Positions 23,301-32,949 of a stretch of DNA of 64,000 nucleotides are shown piece by piece. The DNA comes from Spongilla lacustris (lineage: Eukaryota > Porifera > Demospongiae > Spongillida > Spongillidae). A program made the position numbers and the translations under genes. The notes beneath the pieces were generated by a model. The model had not been told where the DNA came from and did no database searches. It worked only from the letters and a program-made list of their open reading frames with translations. The stretch is from positions 12,723,241-12,787,240 of the forward strand of contig OX442415.1 in NCBI GenBank assembly GCA_949361645.1, in the 5' to 3' direction. The stretch's first letter is position 1. Every line of letters begins with the position of its first letter.

Positions 23301-25117
23301 CATTAATGATGGAGCTGGGCTCCCCAGTTAAATGGGACTAAATTGTGCAACCTGTTTTATGTTTTCTTTACACTTACATGTATTCTTGTATGTATTTTAT
23401 CTATTTAAATCATATTACTAAAAGGTTATTGCAGATGTCAGTTGATACATTTGGGACAGTTTATGCCAAAATTTACGCTCATAATAGCCATAAACATCCT
23501 ATTTTCAATATTTTATAGTACACCATTGCTCTATTGGATACTACATGTACAATTTGACACCTCGCTGACATTAATACATGTACAAGTTCCAACAACCCAT
23601 GGGGCTCAAAAGCCATACTTTTGGGTAGAAGTGTGTAGATAGAGAGATCATGTCGCTATTGATTTGTGCTGTTTGTTTAATTTTACTTTATCCATCACTG
23701 AGTTACATGTAGCTCAGTGACATTAAGGCACATTTCCCCTAGATTTGGGCAATTTCTATACACTCAATAATAATATTAAATAAATTCTTCATTCCACCCA
23801 TTTTCTGCCTTCAACTAAGCTAGAAGCCACTCACAACAGTTTTGCATTATGAGCGTATGTGAAAAAAAGACTTCTCACATCACCAAATGATTGTACCAAA
23901 TTATCGGATCCAATACGAGTGAATGGTTACGGTAATATAGCTTGTGCCATGTTTCACATGTACTTACTCATGTACTATGTAAGAATTTTACTTAAGTTCA
24001 CTGTCCACTAAGGAGATGTTTTCACTTGATATTTGTACATCTCTAGAAAACATTATCATGGATGTGAATTCATTAATAGTTGTGTATTGGTTGGATGGTT
24101 TTCATTTTTTTAACATTAACAGTATGCAGTATTGAAAATTTAACAACACAGTGTTGTTGACCAAACATTTGTAAACAAGTACCAGAAATCACATGACTAA
24201 CACATCTGTTCATTTCCGTTTTCAGTGTCCCAGTCCAATAAACGGATTTATAGCATATTTCTCAGCTCTGAGGCAGCAGATCAACACCAAATTTCAGTAG
24301 GTCGATTTTTTTACTGAGGGATGGTGGGTGATTGCATTATAGAAACCTACGTTTACAATGAAACAGTTAAATTCACCATCAAAATTTTGTTTGCAAATTA
24401 AAAAATACATCATTTTCGAGTGAAATTCATTAAAATTGTGACATTATTGTTACAATTTCATAATATTTATTAAAGTTGTGATATTATGGCTGAAGATGGA
24501 AATAGTTTTCTTTAGCCAAGTTTTACTGCAATGCAACACAATTTATGAAAGTTTATGTATGTGTGTGTAATGGTACGGGTACGAATTATCGATACGCTGC
24601 CTTAACACCAGTGAGTAAATCTGAAGTGATACAATAACACGTAAGGTAAAGTGGTATCACCATTGATCTCTGTTATGAGCCCGATGTTATTTTGAAAATA
24701 TATTCATAATCCTCTCTAAGCTCTACAATATTATCAACATTAGACAATGGGATTTATGAAGTTCTCCTTGGCCCCCCCTGGCCGTGCATAACTTTACCTA
24801 AGACTTGAGTACATGTAGATCACTTACAATCTATTGTATGGCCATACATTTTGTCCGCAATCTCTGCAATTGACATAGCCAGCCGCAACTCGATAAGATT
24901 TCCACTTGTTGTAACAACGTGAACACCTGTAGCGTGCAGCTTCATCATCAGAGTCCTCAGATACTTCAGGAGATGATTTGTTGGGTGGCCATACATCTTT
25001 ACCGCAGCCAATACATGTTGCCCAGCCATCAGAATATTCTGAATCCCACGCAAGGCCACAGCGATAACACTGGTAGTAGTGCGGACCGTATAAAGCGGAT
25101 TCGGTTCTGTTGGCCAT
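11235..25117 (-). CDS. Zinc-ribbon repeat / PTPSL / RING-finger gene, 6 exons (interrupted by one stop)
   Basis: Joined exons, 5' to 3' on the minus strand: 25117-24828, 22078-21830, 17742-17494, 16564-16316, 12984-12441, 11393-11235. The coding length is 1740 nt, or 580 codons including the stop. All junctions fit: introns 1-4 are phase 2 and intron 5 is phase 0. Each has GT at the donor and AG at the acceptor. The product would have paired Cx2C zinc ribbons repeated four times, a Pro/Thr/Ser/Leu repeat linker, and a C-terminal C3HC4 RING like that of IAP proteins. A RING of this kind normally recruits an E2 and makes the protein a ubiquitin ligase. An in-frame TAA at codon 487 (12561-12563) would cut off the RING, so the gene is either a recent pseudogene or carries a polymorphism or sequencing error. 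I do not recognise the full architecture as a named family. Confidence 0.75.
12441..12984 (-). CDS. Exon 5 of zinc-ribbon/RING gene: PTPSL repeat linker
   Basis: A pyrimidine-rich acceptor ends at 12985. The first base completes the phase-2 codon of exon 4, and the exon then reads AGICIQTPCLPIPGAPTPSL. About 20 copies of a 15-bp unit follow, giving variants of PTPSL and LTPNL. The tail is rich in Ser, Thr and Val and ends SQVDQ before a GTATTT donor in phase 0. The other frames across the repeat (LGVGR forward, TNTKS reverse) are also open, but only this frame joins both neighbours. An in-frame TAA lies at 12561-12563, 40 codons before the exon end, and the frame stays open after it. Confidence 0.72.
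12597..12970. repeat. 15-bp minisatellite inside exon 5
   Basis: Head-to-tail units of cttggtgttggtaga with a common variant gttaataga. The unit is a multiple of three, so copy-number change keeps the reading frame of exon 5. Confidence 0.9.
13223..14553. mobile_element. Possible 1.3-kb DNA element with short inverted ends, in intron 4
   Basis: The left edge tagggtgtgtaacc matches the complement of the right edge, tagagtgtgtaacc, with one mismatch, and TA lies at both borders. The interior is AT-rich with no coding frame. Internal agreement between the arms is weak, so a chance pair is possible. Confidence 0.4.
13807..13961. repeat. Hairpin-forming inverted repeat
   Basis: Two arms of about 70 bp pair around a centre at gtagctactac. 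The inner part is taattgtagttgtag facing ctacaactacaatgag. The outer parts pair gatgcagtagtgat with attactgcatc. It looks like a small MITE with a nearly palindromic body. Confidence 0.75.
14687..14712. repeat. Short perfect palindrome
   Basis: gaggatagact and agtctatcctc face each other across four bases. No larger structure was found around it. Confidence 0.7.
15108..15142. repeat. Palindrome of catgtac type
   Basis: ctgcacatgtaca is followed at once by its complement tgtacatgtgcag, with two bases between. Nearby, gatcatttgaacaac and similar strings are repeated on either side (15075-15175). Confidence 0.7.
16316..16564 (-). CDS. Exon 4 of zinc-ribbon/RING gene, 249 bp
   Basis: Third phase-symmetric 249-bp copy. 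The first ribbon reads ECLRCGKKWESGYSDRWATC and continues to CNKEVWPHNK. The second has CSRCYNKW and CRDCGQDVWPYNRP. The donor is GTAAG and leaves two bases that the next exon completes. Confidence 0.8.
17494..17742 (-). CDS. Exon 3 of zinc-ribbon/RING gene, 249 bp
   Basis: Same length, phases and motifs as exon 2, with few substitutions (CSDCNKEVWP in the first ribbon; SYHIEGCVKCSDCGQDIWP in the second). The donor is GTATGT. All eight ribbon cysteines are kept. Confidence 0.8.
19029..20337. mobile_element. TTAA-flanked non-autonomous DNA transposon, 1309 bp
   Basis: TTAA stands at 19025-19028 and again at 20338-20341. Directly inside them, both ends begin tgtttaatctcc in inverted orientation, followed by a few variable bases and then atccttatttaa. 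Together this makes an imperfect inverted repeat of about 34 bp. TTAA duplications are known for piggyBac and Kolobok elements. The inside has no transposase frame but has three subterminal pairs of 16-bp near-palindromes and a G tract at about 19641-19656, so this copy needs a partner enzyme to move. Confidence 0.75.
19051..19088. repeat. Paired 16-bp near-palindromes
   Basis: atccttatttaaggat, six bases, then its exact complement atccttaaataaggat. Each arm is itself almost self-complementary. Related pairs occur at 19241-19276, 20286-20322 and 23152-23191. Confidence 0.85.
20514..20890. repeat. CA-rich low-complexity stretch
   Basis: Interrupted cacaca runs with repeated phrases such as gtgaccacaaaagacaa, present twice (20599 and 20716). 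The Cys/Val-rich minus-strand frames are artefacts of composition. Confidence 0.7.
21557..21641 (-). pseudogene. Relic half-copy of the zinc-ribbon exon
   Basis: On the minus strand this encodes KWKFYGVADYVKCRDCGQDV and then WPYNIP, the second ribbon of the 249-bp exons. The first half is missing, and the donor GT has become AT. It lies just 3' of exon 2 and records a fourth duplication of that exon that decayed. Confidence 0.8.
21830..22078 (-). CDS. Exon 2 of zinc-ribbon/RING gene, 249 bp
   Basis: Bounded by an acceptor (complement of 22079-22080) and a GTAAGT donor. It is exactly 249 bp, phase 2 at both ends. It encodes EYECLRCGKKWES, then CSGCNKEVWPHNK, the acidic linker SPEVSEDSDDEAA, then YRCSRCYNKWKSYRVAG and CRDCGQDVWPYNRP. 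Each half has two Cx2C pairs and a conserved Trp, as in a zinc ribbon. Being phase-symmetric, the exon can be duplicated or skipped without changing frame. Confidence 0.8.
22301..22434. repeat. 20-bp tandem repeat of a palindrome, 7 copies
   Basis: Unit ccttaattaaggatggaaat, starting every 20 bases from 22301 to 22421. The first copy has ccttaattca and the last ttttaattaa. Each unit contains the perfect palindrome tccttaattaagga. Confidence 0.95.
23152..23191. repeat. Pair of perfect 16-bp palindromes
   Basis: atcctgaattcaggat occurs twice with seven bases between. It has the same layout as the ccttatttaagg pairs of the TTAA element, with a different core. Confidence 0.85.
24690..24790. mobile_element. 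Relic end of a fold-back element
   Basis: The string from attcataatcctctc through aagctctacaa to ccttggcccccc resembles, in order, the right arm of the fold-back element that ends at 50755 (attcgtaatcctctc, aagctctgcaaa, cttgcccccc). No matching left arm was found nearby. Confidence 0.5.
24828..25117 (-). CDS. Exon 1 of zinc-ribbon/RING gene (start codon, first zinc-ribbon pair)
   Basis: The ATG is the complement of 25115-25117 and opens with MANRTESALYG. Two zinc ribbons follow: CYRCGLAWDS with CIGCGKDVWP, then YRCSRCYNKW with CRDCGQNVWP. The linker KSSPEVSEDSDDEAA sits between them. The exon ends in a good donor (GTAAGTG) in phase 2, after 96 codons plus two bases. It is the most diverged of the four ribbon exons, and its first ribbon differs most from the others. 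A preceding codon also allows a non-ATG start three bases upstream, but ATG is the sensible choice. Confidence 0.8.
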
Positions 25118-25351
25118 CACAGCTCTTTGATATTTTTTGAGGGGTTAAAACAAGATCGATTATTCATAACTCCGAGGCCCCCAGCCATGAATAACGCGGA
25201 GGTCCCGTATGATGGTTTCCGCATGCCCAATCGTTATAAATCATGAAAGCGAATGATAGCTGCTGCAGATTTATCGGTGAATAAAGAAAATGTGGTTACT
25301 ATACTCGCGATTCTTTTTGGAGTCTGTGTCGTGTTGTCCACAGGGCCGTCG

Positions 25352-26581
25352 CAGGGGCGGATCCAGCGTTTTGGGAAAGGGGGAGTCCGATAAATATATT
25401 CACAACTGGGGGAAGGTACGGGAGGTGGCGTGCCCCCTCCCGTGACAACAAGGGGTCTGGGGGAGCGCTTATAGCTCCCCCAGTGGGGTCTGGGGCCATA
25501 TTAATCTATGCTGGGGCGAAGCCCCAGCCGTTTTTTGCTTTTGCGTTTATTTAGCATGAAATTCACAGTGATATCCAATGGACTGACGTCACAAGTTAAT
25601 TGGTTGTGTTTGACACAACATAAGTCCTTATAGGAACTTCACGAAGAAACACAGCAAGTACTAAATTAATGGTAAATGAATGCCTGACTATATTCCAAAA
25701 TGAAGTATCTTCGCCAGTTACGGTGCAAATGTTACAGCGCTCACAAGTTACTAAAAGTTGCCCCCCCAAAAATCGAAAAACGCGATTTCGCGTGGCTCAT
25801 TAGCAACTTCCGCAATGTTTCGCTGCATACAAATCCCTTACAGAGCTTCATCGTGAAATACAACTAAAATGAAACGTGTGGTAATCTACTTCTCAATAAA
25901 AAATTAAAAGGAAAAGCATGTAGGAGCTATGATGGTGAAGTTATACCATTTTTAAAGTTGCCCCCCCAAAATTCATGCGTGACGTCAAAGGCAAAAGGTC
26001 CATTCAAACATCATGCGATATCCGGATTACTAGAGCCTGCGCTTGCATGGATAGCGACGAGAAAACTCTTCATTTTTCACAATGCTATGGTTCCTACTGC
26101 TACTTCGTGACGCAAAGCTTTTGTGAATTTGTGACCGAAGCGTGCACGTCGCCATGCACCAGCTACATGTCGGTCTATAAACGACTCACGTATGTTTTAC
26201 TACATAGAAGTATAGTATAGTATTAGTACTTTTAGTTTGTTTAGCTCTATAGCTACGGTAATAACCTGTTTTCTGAGGAGAAGAATCTGAGATCCATCCC
26301 TTTCACGTCTTTTGATCGCTTACCTCAATTCCTGCTCACACGCACCATTCGATCGACGTCGCGCAATTAAATACTAATTAACCACACATGCTAAATTAAA
26401 TTTCGTTAAAAGGAAGGATTTATTGTATCGATATAGACCCCGCTTGGCTAGAACAATGTGCAAGCCTGTAAATATAAGGATGGTAACATGCAGAACGTTG
26501 CATAGATTACAGTATGCATTACGTCATTCTTGTGCATTACGTCATTCTTCATATAGGAAAGGGGGGGTCCGGACCCCCTGG

Positions 26582-26624
<43 letters not shown>

Positions 26625-26634
26625 TCCGCCCCTG
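25352..26634. mobile_element. hAT-like element with 5-bp target duplication, 1283 bp
   Basis: The ends are caggggcggatcca and, inverted, the complement of aatccgcccctg. The 5-bp direct repeat cgtcg lies at 25347-25351 and 26635-26639. Inside the left end is a conserved block with gggtctgggg and gcgaagccccagccg that recurs in the elements at 48772 and 53467. The right end has a C tract of about 38 bases (26583-26620). No transposase frame is recognisable, so it is non-autonomous. It sits about 235 bp upstream of the RING-gene start codon. Confidence 0.88.
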
Positions 26635-27642
26635 CGTCGAGAGCTGGCACGGGCCCCAGGGCTATATAGTCATTGGGATCATGGGTGCGGTAGATATAAA
26701 ACACCATGCAGGGTGAAAATATGTCACTTTCGTGTATCAGTTGGGTTATAAACTATTCATTTGTTGTTAGTTATTATTAGGGTCAACTATCGATAATTTT
26801 TTGAGCTAATCGGTAATTATCAGTAAGTAAACATCTATTATCGAAATTGCTCTACGCCTATCGATAAAAACTTACCGATAAGCTTTCTTACTGAACGGTA
26901 ATGATTACCGCTAAGGTATATATAGGCGTGTCCTAAGGGTATCTGTTGGCATCTTAGTATCATTTGGCATCCGTGATCCTGATTCCAGTAGGTTTTGGCC
27001 TTCCTTATTAGTTCCTTGCATGCATTCTTTCATAGCCTGCAAAGTTATTGATGGGTTCCGAAGTGTTGTGTGTGGACTATTAATGGTCCTTGGTCCAACC
27101 TAGCTACCCATTTAATATCGTACTTTGGTTGGCCTTCGATGGCCAATAATCTCCTTCGGAATAACCTGTTATTTTGCAAGGAAGCTGCAATGGCAACTTG
27201 ATTATATGGACCCTAGGTTTTTGTGATGACAAAGCGTTTTAGCCTGTGGTGTTTCTTATCTAGTAGCTTTATTTTTATAATCAAGCCTCTGTAATTGTAC
27301 ACCAGTACCGACCGCCTATATTGATTTATATCGGTTACGTTAGGTACTTCAATAAATTTTTGAAAATTTATATAACTTAAACTTTTATACATAGCCTAAC
27401 AGAGCAAATTAAATGCATCAAAAATATGCTTTTGCCACGGAAATCAGATTGCTACTTCAAAAGTTATAGCATTTCAAACATTGCGTCACTGGTAACTAAC
27501 AATGTATGCAATGTCAATGGACCGCGATATAAAAAACTGTGACCGCTTGACTTCTCCATGCAGTTCCCGTGAAAGTATTCAAGATATTGATGCCATAATT
27601 GCATAAAATAGAAGATATATACACTTTTCAAGGTTAATAAGG

Positions 27643-29889
27643 TTAAGTTAACATTACATCTAAATTTAGGTCTCCCATGATATAATCAGCTAATAGCCCG
27701 TATAATGTTAATGTAACATTATCTCCTTCTTCTTCGCATTCATCATTCTTCCAGTATGTAATAACTACTTTAGGAACTTGAGACTTCTTGGATTGCTTTA
27801 CACATATGATGTGTCCATTGTAAAGCACATTCTGGTTATCAACGTACCACAGCTGTTCAAAATACAAACCATTCAAAACAGACTCATTTGATAAAACGCT
27901 TAATATTACATTCTTTTTACACTCTGAAATATCTTGAAACTCATTTGATAAATCTAATTCCTTTTCTGCAACACATTGCAACTTCTTTTCTATCTTCCTC
28001 CTTAAACTGTTCTCCTTCTTTTGAATCTTAACTTTAATTCTCTGATCTTGTAATATAGAAACATTGTGTTCATGTTGTTTATTAACTAACTTCACTCTCT
28101 GACCTTGTCTGATGCAAAATTTGACTATATCTTCTTGCTTGTCCTGAGAATGTGCACACAGCCACTGCATTGTTCCATTAATTTTACATTTCACTTTTCC
28201 ATCAAGGAACCCTACTTTAATGTTAGAAGCTTTTCTATAAAGGTAGTCAGCCATGCCAAGGGTATGTTCAGCAAACATATTGTGGACTGGTGCTGATGAT
28301 GCTTGATGGACAATGGATGGTGATAGATTCGTTAACGTACCTTCTAGGTAGTCATGCAACTGTTTCTTTATTACACATATTACACCTTCAAGTAGCTGTA
28401 CTAGAATATCGTTTAATACCAACTTATCTTGCTCAGTTGTGGCAGAATTTTGAAGTTCATTTAACACAGCATCAGAACCTACATCCAAGGATACACCAAA
28501 CGTATCAGTGTTTGCCTGCAACATCATTAAAGGGTTTTCTTTTAATGCATTCAGGTTCTCTAAACACATTTTTATATAGTTTATGCTATCAAGGTTTGAA
28601 ATACCTGAATTAGTATATAGTTCATGCATCCATGGTCCTGTGACCATTTTCCCTATGATTCCAAGTGCACGCAATTGTAATAAAATGTTAATGTTTCTCA
28701 AGTCTTTCACCAGTGATGTTCGTAAAGTTATATTATTATTACAACTTTTTTCCAAATATATCACTATCGTTGTTCTTAGATAATACAAAACACCGGCAAG
28801 ATGAAACAGTACGTGAAAACGATTACCAACATACCGAATTATAATACTTTGTTTGATATTATTTTGTCGTAAAAATTGCTTAAAACCAGATGGGTCTCCC
28901 TTTCCTTGCTTAAATCTCATTTTGTTCATAGCAATAATAAAATTAACAGCACAGCAGTCCCTGCCAAATGTGTCGCTTGTAACATTATTTTGATTGTCAT
29001 ATACCTTTAAAATGTTCGTACACTTCTTTGCAATCCCATCAAGAGGATGAATATTGCACTTTAGTTCTAATAATTCTACTTCAAATGCCGATTCTAGCTG
29101 TTGCACTACACAGTGATTTACTGCAACTCTGTCACTGAGGGTGTTCTTCAAATGCTTAATAATCCTGGACTTGGCATGAAGATAGTCTACTCCATGATAT
29201 GCGGCATATGTAGTAATAATAGAGTTTATGGAATCACAAATATGAGACATGTAGTCTTCAGTTGTACCTCCGGCGAGGGATCTTAAGCTTAACACATATG
29301 ATTTTGGTGGTACTAAAGAAACACTTATATGTACTTCATTTATATGTTCTCCATTAATGGTTGTAGAGTCCCACGAAAGTGTTACATTATTACCATTATA
29401 CATTATTTCACCAACTTGCAAATCACTTAGTACTCCAAGTTCATATGCTAAATAACTTACCGTAGATGGTTCAGGGAGAGAAGTAACTTTCAAACCCGCC
29501 ATTTGATTTAAAATCACTTCAATAACGGGGCATATGCAGGTTACGGGTACATGATATTCCAGGCAGTAGTAAATGGCTTTGCGGCATGATGTACTATAGG
29601 ATTTCCCATCAGATTTAGTGTCTATGTATTTTGGCTCTGTTTGCATTAAAACGTCCGAATTGTACTCCGATTGAAGTATATCATTATCAGCTTTAAGATT
29701 GTGCACTTGATGTCTTAATACATTATTCTCTCTTTTCAATACTTGTACCAAATGTGTATGAGATATCTTAAACTTCCTGAACTTAGATCTTATAACAGCC
29801 AGCAATCTTCTCAGACTTCTTACTTCGGATTGACTGCTTCCATGTTTCAATACTACATTATCATTTTTTAACTTCCTAATGAGTGGCAT
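27643..29889 (-). CDS. Transposon ORF 2, probable transposase core (748 codons)
   Basis: The start MPLIRKLKNDN is followed by basic and heptad-like segments (about residues 25-75, e.g. VLKRENNVLRHQVHNL) that look like a coiled coil. A globular region follows with LSWDSTTINGEHINEVHISV near residue 170, a strand-like YVLSLRSLAGG, then TLSDRVAVNHCVVQQL and KCNIHPLDGIAKKC. These spaced acidic residues in strand-helix context suggest an RNase H-like transposase, but I could not match it to a named superfamily. The tail is charged (KIQKKENSLRRKIEKKL). It is open over its full length, so this copy is young or selected. It lies inside clear inverted ends. Confidence 0.65.
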   Translation of the reverse strand: MPLIRKLKNDNVVLKHGSSQSEVRSLRRLLAVIRSKFRKFKISHTHLVQVLKRENNVLRHQVHNLKADNDILQSEYNSDVLMQTEPKYIDTKSDGKSYSTSCRKAIYYCLEYHVPVTCICPVIEVILNQMAGLKVTSLPEPSTVSYLAYELGVLSDLQVGEIMYNGNNVTLSWDSTTINGEHINEVHISVSLVPPKSYVLSLRSLAGGTTEDYMSHICDSINSIITTYAAYHGVDYLHAKSRIIKHLKNTLSDRVAVNHCVVQQLESAFEVELLELKCNIHPLDGIAKKCTNILKVYDNQNNVTSDTFGRDCCAVNFIIAMNKMRFKQGKGDPSGFKQFLRQNNIKQSIIIRYVGNRFHVLFHLAGVLYYLRTTIVIYLEKSCNNNITLRTSLVKDLRNINILLQLRALGIIGKMVTGPWMHELYTNSGISNLDSINYIKMCLENLNALKENPLMMLQANTDTFGVSLDVGSDAVLNELQNSATTEQDKLVLNDILVQLLEGVICVIKKQLHDYLEGTLTNLSPSIVHQASSAPVHNMFAEHTLGMADYLYRKASNIKVGFLDGKVKCKINGTMQWLCAHSQDKQEDIVKFCIRQGQRVKLVNKQHEHNVSILQDQRIKVKIQKKENSLRRKIEKKLQCVAEKELDLSNEFQDISECKKNVILSVLSNESVLNGLYFEQLWYVDNQNVLYNGHIICVKQSKKSQVPKVVITYWKNDECEEEGDNVTLTLYGLLADYIMGDLNLDVMLT

Positions 29890-30496
29890 TTATCTCCTTC
29901 TTTGCAGCTGTTAATTTGGAACGAATCACAGCTTCAATTGCTTTCTTCCTACTTAAGGCTTGACTTAGTCGTTTATTATTAGTGCTATGCTTATTCAAAA
30001 GCTTCGCCTTAAGAGAAACCTTAGAAGCAAACATTCTTCTAAGAGCTATTCTTCTGTTAGCACATTTATGACAATCGGAAATTAAAGTGTTAGATACTGG
30101 ACATGAGGTGTGTCCACCTTCACCACTAGTATAGTGTGGCAATGACAATACATGCAAAGTACTTGATGAGTTCAAAGGCACTGTGAATTTCTGATTCAAA
30201 AATGATACTAAGTTATCCCAAGTTCTACTAAGACATTTCTTCATGTCCTTCACTGATGCTAATAAACGTGTAATGGACTGGGATAATGCCTTTAAGTTTG
30301 CATCATCATTTGGTACCAGCTTTGAAACCAACCTCACTGTTTCCTGCTTGTTAAGACTTGCCAGGTCAATATTAATGTATAGCACTAATCCATTCCTTAT
30401 TTCAGGAACAAGCAGTTTGTAATGCTCATCAATATCATTTTTGAACATTAAAAGATGGTTCCTCAGATCATTAGCAGTCCTCATTCTAAACAACAA
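29876..30496 (-). CDS. Transposon ORF 1, uncharacterised (206 codons)
   Basis: Starts MLFRMRTANDLRN and is rich in Leu, Lys and Ser. It has an internal CPVSNTLISDCHKCANRR segment that could hold a metal, then basic helices to the end. The bases just upstream on the coding strand form a pyrimidine tract and AG (complement of about 30486-30500), so the true first exon may lie further upstream and the ATG shown may be internal. It overlaps ORF 2 by 14 nt in another frame. I cannot name the family. It probably supplies the N-terminal or DNA-binding part of the transposase. Confidence 0.6.
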   Translation of the reverse strand: MLFRMRTANDLRNHLLMFKNDIDEHYKLLVPEIRNGLVLYINIDLASLNKQETVRLVSKLVPNDDANLKALSQSITRLLASVKDMKKCLSRTWDNLVSFLNQKFTVPLNSSSTLHVLSLPHYTSGEGGHTSCPVSNTLISDCHKCANRRIALRRMFASKVSLKAKLLNKHSTNNKRLSQALSRKKAIEAVIRSKLTAAKKEINATH

Positions 30497-31958
30497 TACA
30501 AATAGAATGCATTTCTCAATGTTAATGCATAGCTAGGATATACTAACATGAATATACTGTCTTGAAAAATACGCTGTGTGTGCACCATCACATATTGATA
30601 ATACAGCTGTTTTTAATTACATGAGGGTCCATGCTGTATAATATTTTCTATGTATAACGCGTGCCTTGACGGATTCGGTGTGTATTAAATAGAACATCAC
30701 AAACTTCTTTGCCACATAAACAGAAATAGATTGTCTGTGCATTGAAAATACAAAAGACAAGTCTAATTCTCAGGGCAATAACATATAAATACCAGTTTAA
30801 GCAACATTATGTAAAGCTATAGCAATCCAACAGTAAACGCCTGCGGCAATAAATGAATCCTTGTGCACCATCCAAAGCTCATGAAATTGTATCCTGATAT
30901 AGACTAGGACCTAGTAAACATGGAAAACGCTTTCTCAAGTTAGTGCCTTAACAAACTAGGGAATAACGAATCGCGATAGATCACCATAGAAATCAACGAG
31001 GCACACAAAATAACGCCGTATGCTAGCTAACATTTAGACACCATTAGTGTACTGTGCAACCCCTTTTCTTCTGAAATCTACTAATAAAGTGTTAAATACC
31101 TTCCAAACAACTTTTCAAAGCGCGCGTCTTCTTAAGCCACTCGTCGAGTAATCGAAATTACGGTCACAATTTTTGACGTATTATAGATCACCTGCTTCCG
31201 CCCACGCAAACGCAATTTATTGAAGTACCTAGTTACGTGTGTCCAGTTCGTTTCCTGACGTCACAGTGCTAGAAACAACGTCTATTCAAACATGTACTCA
31301 TGTTGTAGTGCGAAAATTCCCTCTAGTAATTATTCATAACACTAATTCGGTTAAATTTTGACCACATGTTGTCGTGAATAATTATTTGGAAGGGCAGTAC
31401 AAGACATATAAAAAATCAATAAGAAAGCCGAGTGTTACCGATAATATTCGGTTCTCTTACTGAACGGTAATGACAAGAAAAGTAAACTGTCTTACCGGTT
31501 GCTTAACGGTATCGGATAACCGGTAAGCGGTAAGGACAAAGCTTATCGATAGTTGACCCTAGTTATTGTGTAACATTTTTTACCTACAGGCATATCAATA
31601 TGTTACGCGCAAAGCATGGATTTGCGCAATCTACCCTGGATCCATGGTTTGTAGTACAACCCATGAATTGCCCGCGAAATTCTGGGATTGCTTGTGCACA
31701 AAGCATAAATCAGGACAATCCTGGGGGAACATGCGTTTGCAGTAATAAAAAAGCCCTATATGGTGTACAAATACTATTTTCTCTACTGATGAGACACCAA
31801 ACACAGGGAACTGCACCATGCATAGTTCAGAACTCTTGAAAATGAGGTAAGGTTCATCACGTCTTGATGAGCAGTCCTTCGAATCTCCCTTTCTACTGTT
31901 GCTTGGCGAGCCTCCAATAATGCCACAAAATATGAAATTCATTTCCCCTGAGAAATCA

Positions 31959-32310
31959 CTTTTTCCTCACCATCACCAGTTTCAGCAGAAATATATGGGG
32001 ACAAATTGTTACACCAAGATTTTCATTGACATTGAATCTACAAATTACTTACTTCCATTGAATTTCATGTATACATGTAGCCAATCAGCCCAAGACTAAT
32101 TTCCATTGACAAAAATGAAAAACTATCATTCTATGTCGGTTCACTTTTTCCTCACCATGCATCACCAGTTTCAGCAGAAATATATGGGGACAAATTGTTA
32201 CACCAAGATTTTCATTGGCCTTGCATCTACAAATTACTTACTTCCATTGAATTTCATGTATACATGTAGCCAATTGCAATCAGCCCAAGACTAATTTCCA
32301 TTGATAAAAA
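31959..32310. repeat. Tandem duplication, 185-bp offset
   Basis: About 150 bp from cactttttcctcacc to agactaatttccattga is present twice, at 31957-32115 and 32142-32305, with a few small insertions. Similar short frames on the plus strand (HHQFQQKYMGTNCYTKIFI) come from the duplication and I do not call them genes. Confidence 0.85.
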
Positions 32311-32949
32311 TGACAAACTATCATTGATTCATTCTATGTCGGTGAAGGTGTTCGTGACGAAGCCTAAACATTCCAAAGCTCTTTTAGTAGGGTCGCGGTT
32401 CTCTTCTCTTACAGCCCTTTCCTTTCTTTTCTGCCAACCGGACTTGTGCTTGTACATTTTAACTAATTAAAATTATAAACGGTATACATTCTATTCCGCA
32501 CGGAACGTATACAATTTATTGCGCCTGCGCAATGATCAAAACAAAACATCAATCACAAAACACACACAAAGAAAAAGACCAGCCGGGTGGCCCGGGCCCC
32601 AGGGTCAGCAGCCCCCCCGGCCCCCCCCTCTCGGCGGCCCTGGTTGTCCATGCAGTGGTCTGATATTGGATTACACTTCTGCTTCAAATATCGTGTGCAC
32701 GGAGGCTGGTACATGGACCTTACTGTATTTCAGTCTGTCCGTCCAGCCGGTTTCTTTATGGTTGGTCAGATAGCCCAGCCAAATTTTATGACCTAATGGC
32801 TCCGCAGCAGATGTTTGTAATCGTAAACCCTAGGCCTACGAAACCAGACGAAATTATTGCACCATCCGATTTCGACCTAATTTGGAATGATCAAGGAGTG
32901 AAATCCATTCATCTGTTTTTGCTGTCTGTAATGTGCATGTGCATGCACA
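32310..32949. other. Unassigned stretch left of the second retroelement
   Basis: Contains a GC-rich patch at about 32580-32645 (repeated cc and gg runs) and otherwise mixed sequence. No exon with both splice sites was seen. Confidence 0.35.

Larger units (their letters stand above)
26780..31559. mobile_element. 4.8-kb DNA transposon with 18-bp terminal inverted repeats
   Basis: agggtcaactatcgataa at 26779-26796 faces its exact complement at 31543-31560. TA lies at both borders, which could be a 2-bp target duplication. Subterminal sequences are rich in taccg/cggta motifs. The 19-mer tcttactgaacggtaatga is present in the same orientation at 26886 and 31455. A second inner inverted pair around aggtacttcaataaatt (about 27341 and 31215) suggests either nested ends or extra binding sites. 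The only long frames, at 27643-29889 and 29876-30496, are on the minus strand and fill the centre. Confidence 0.82.
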
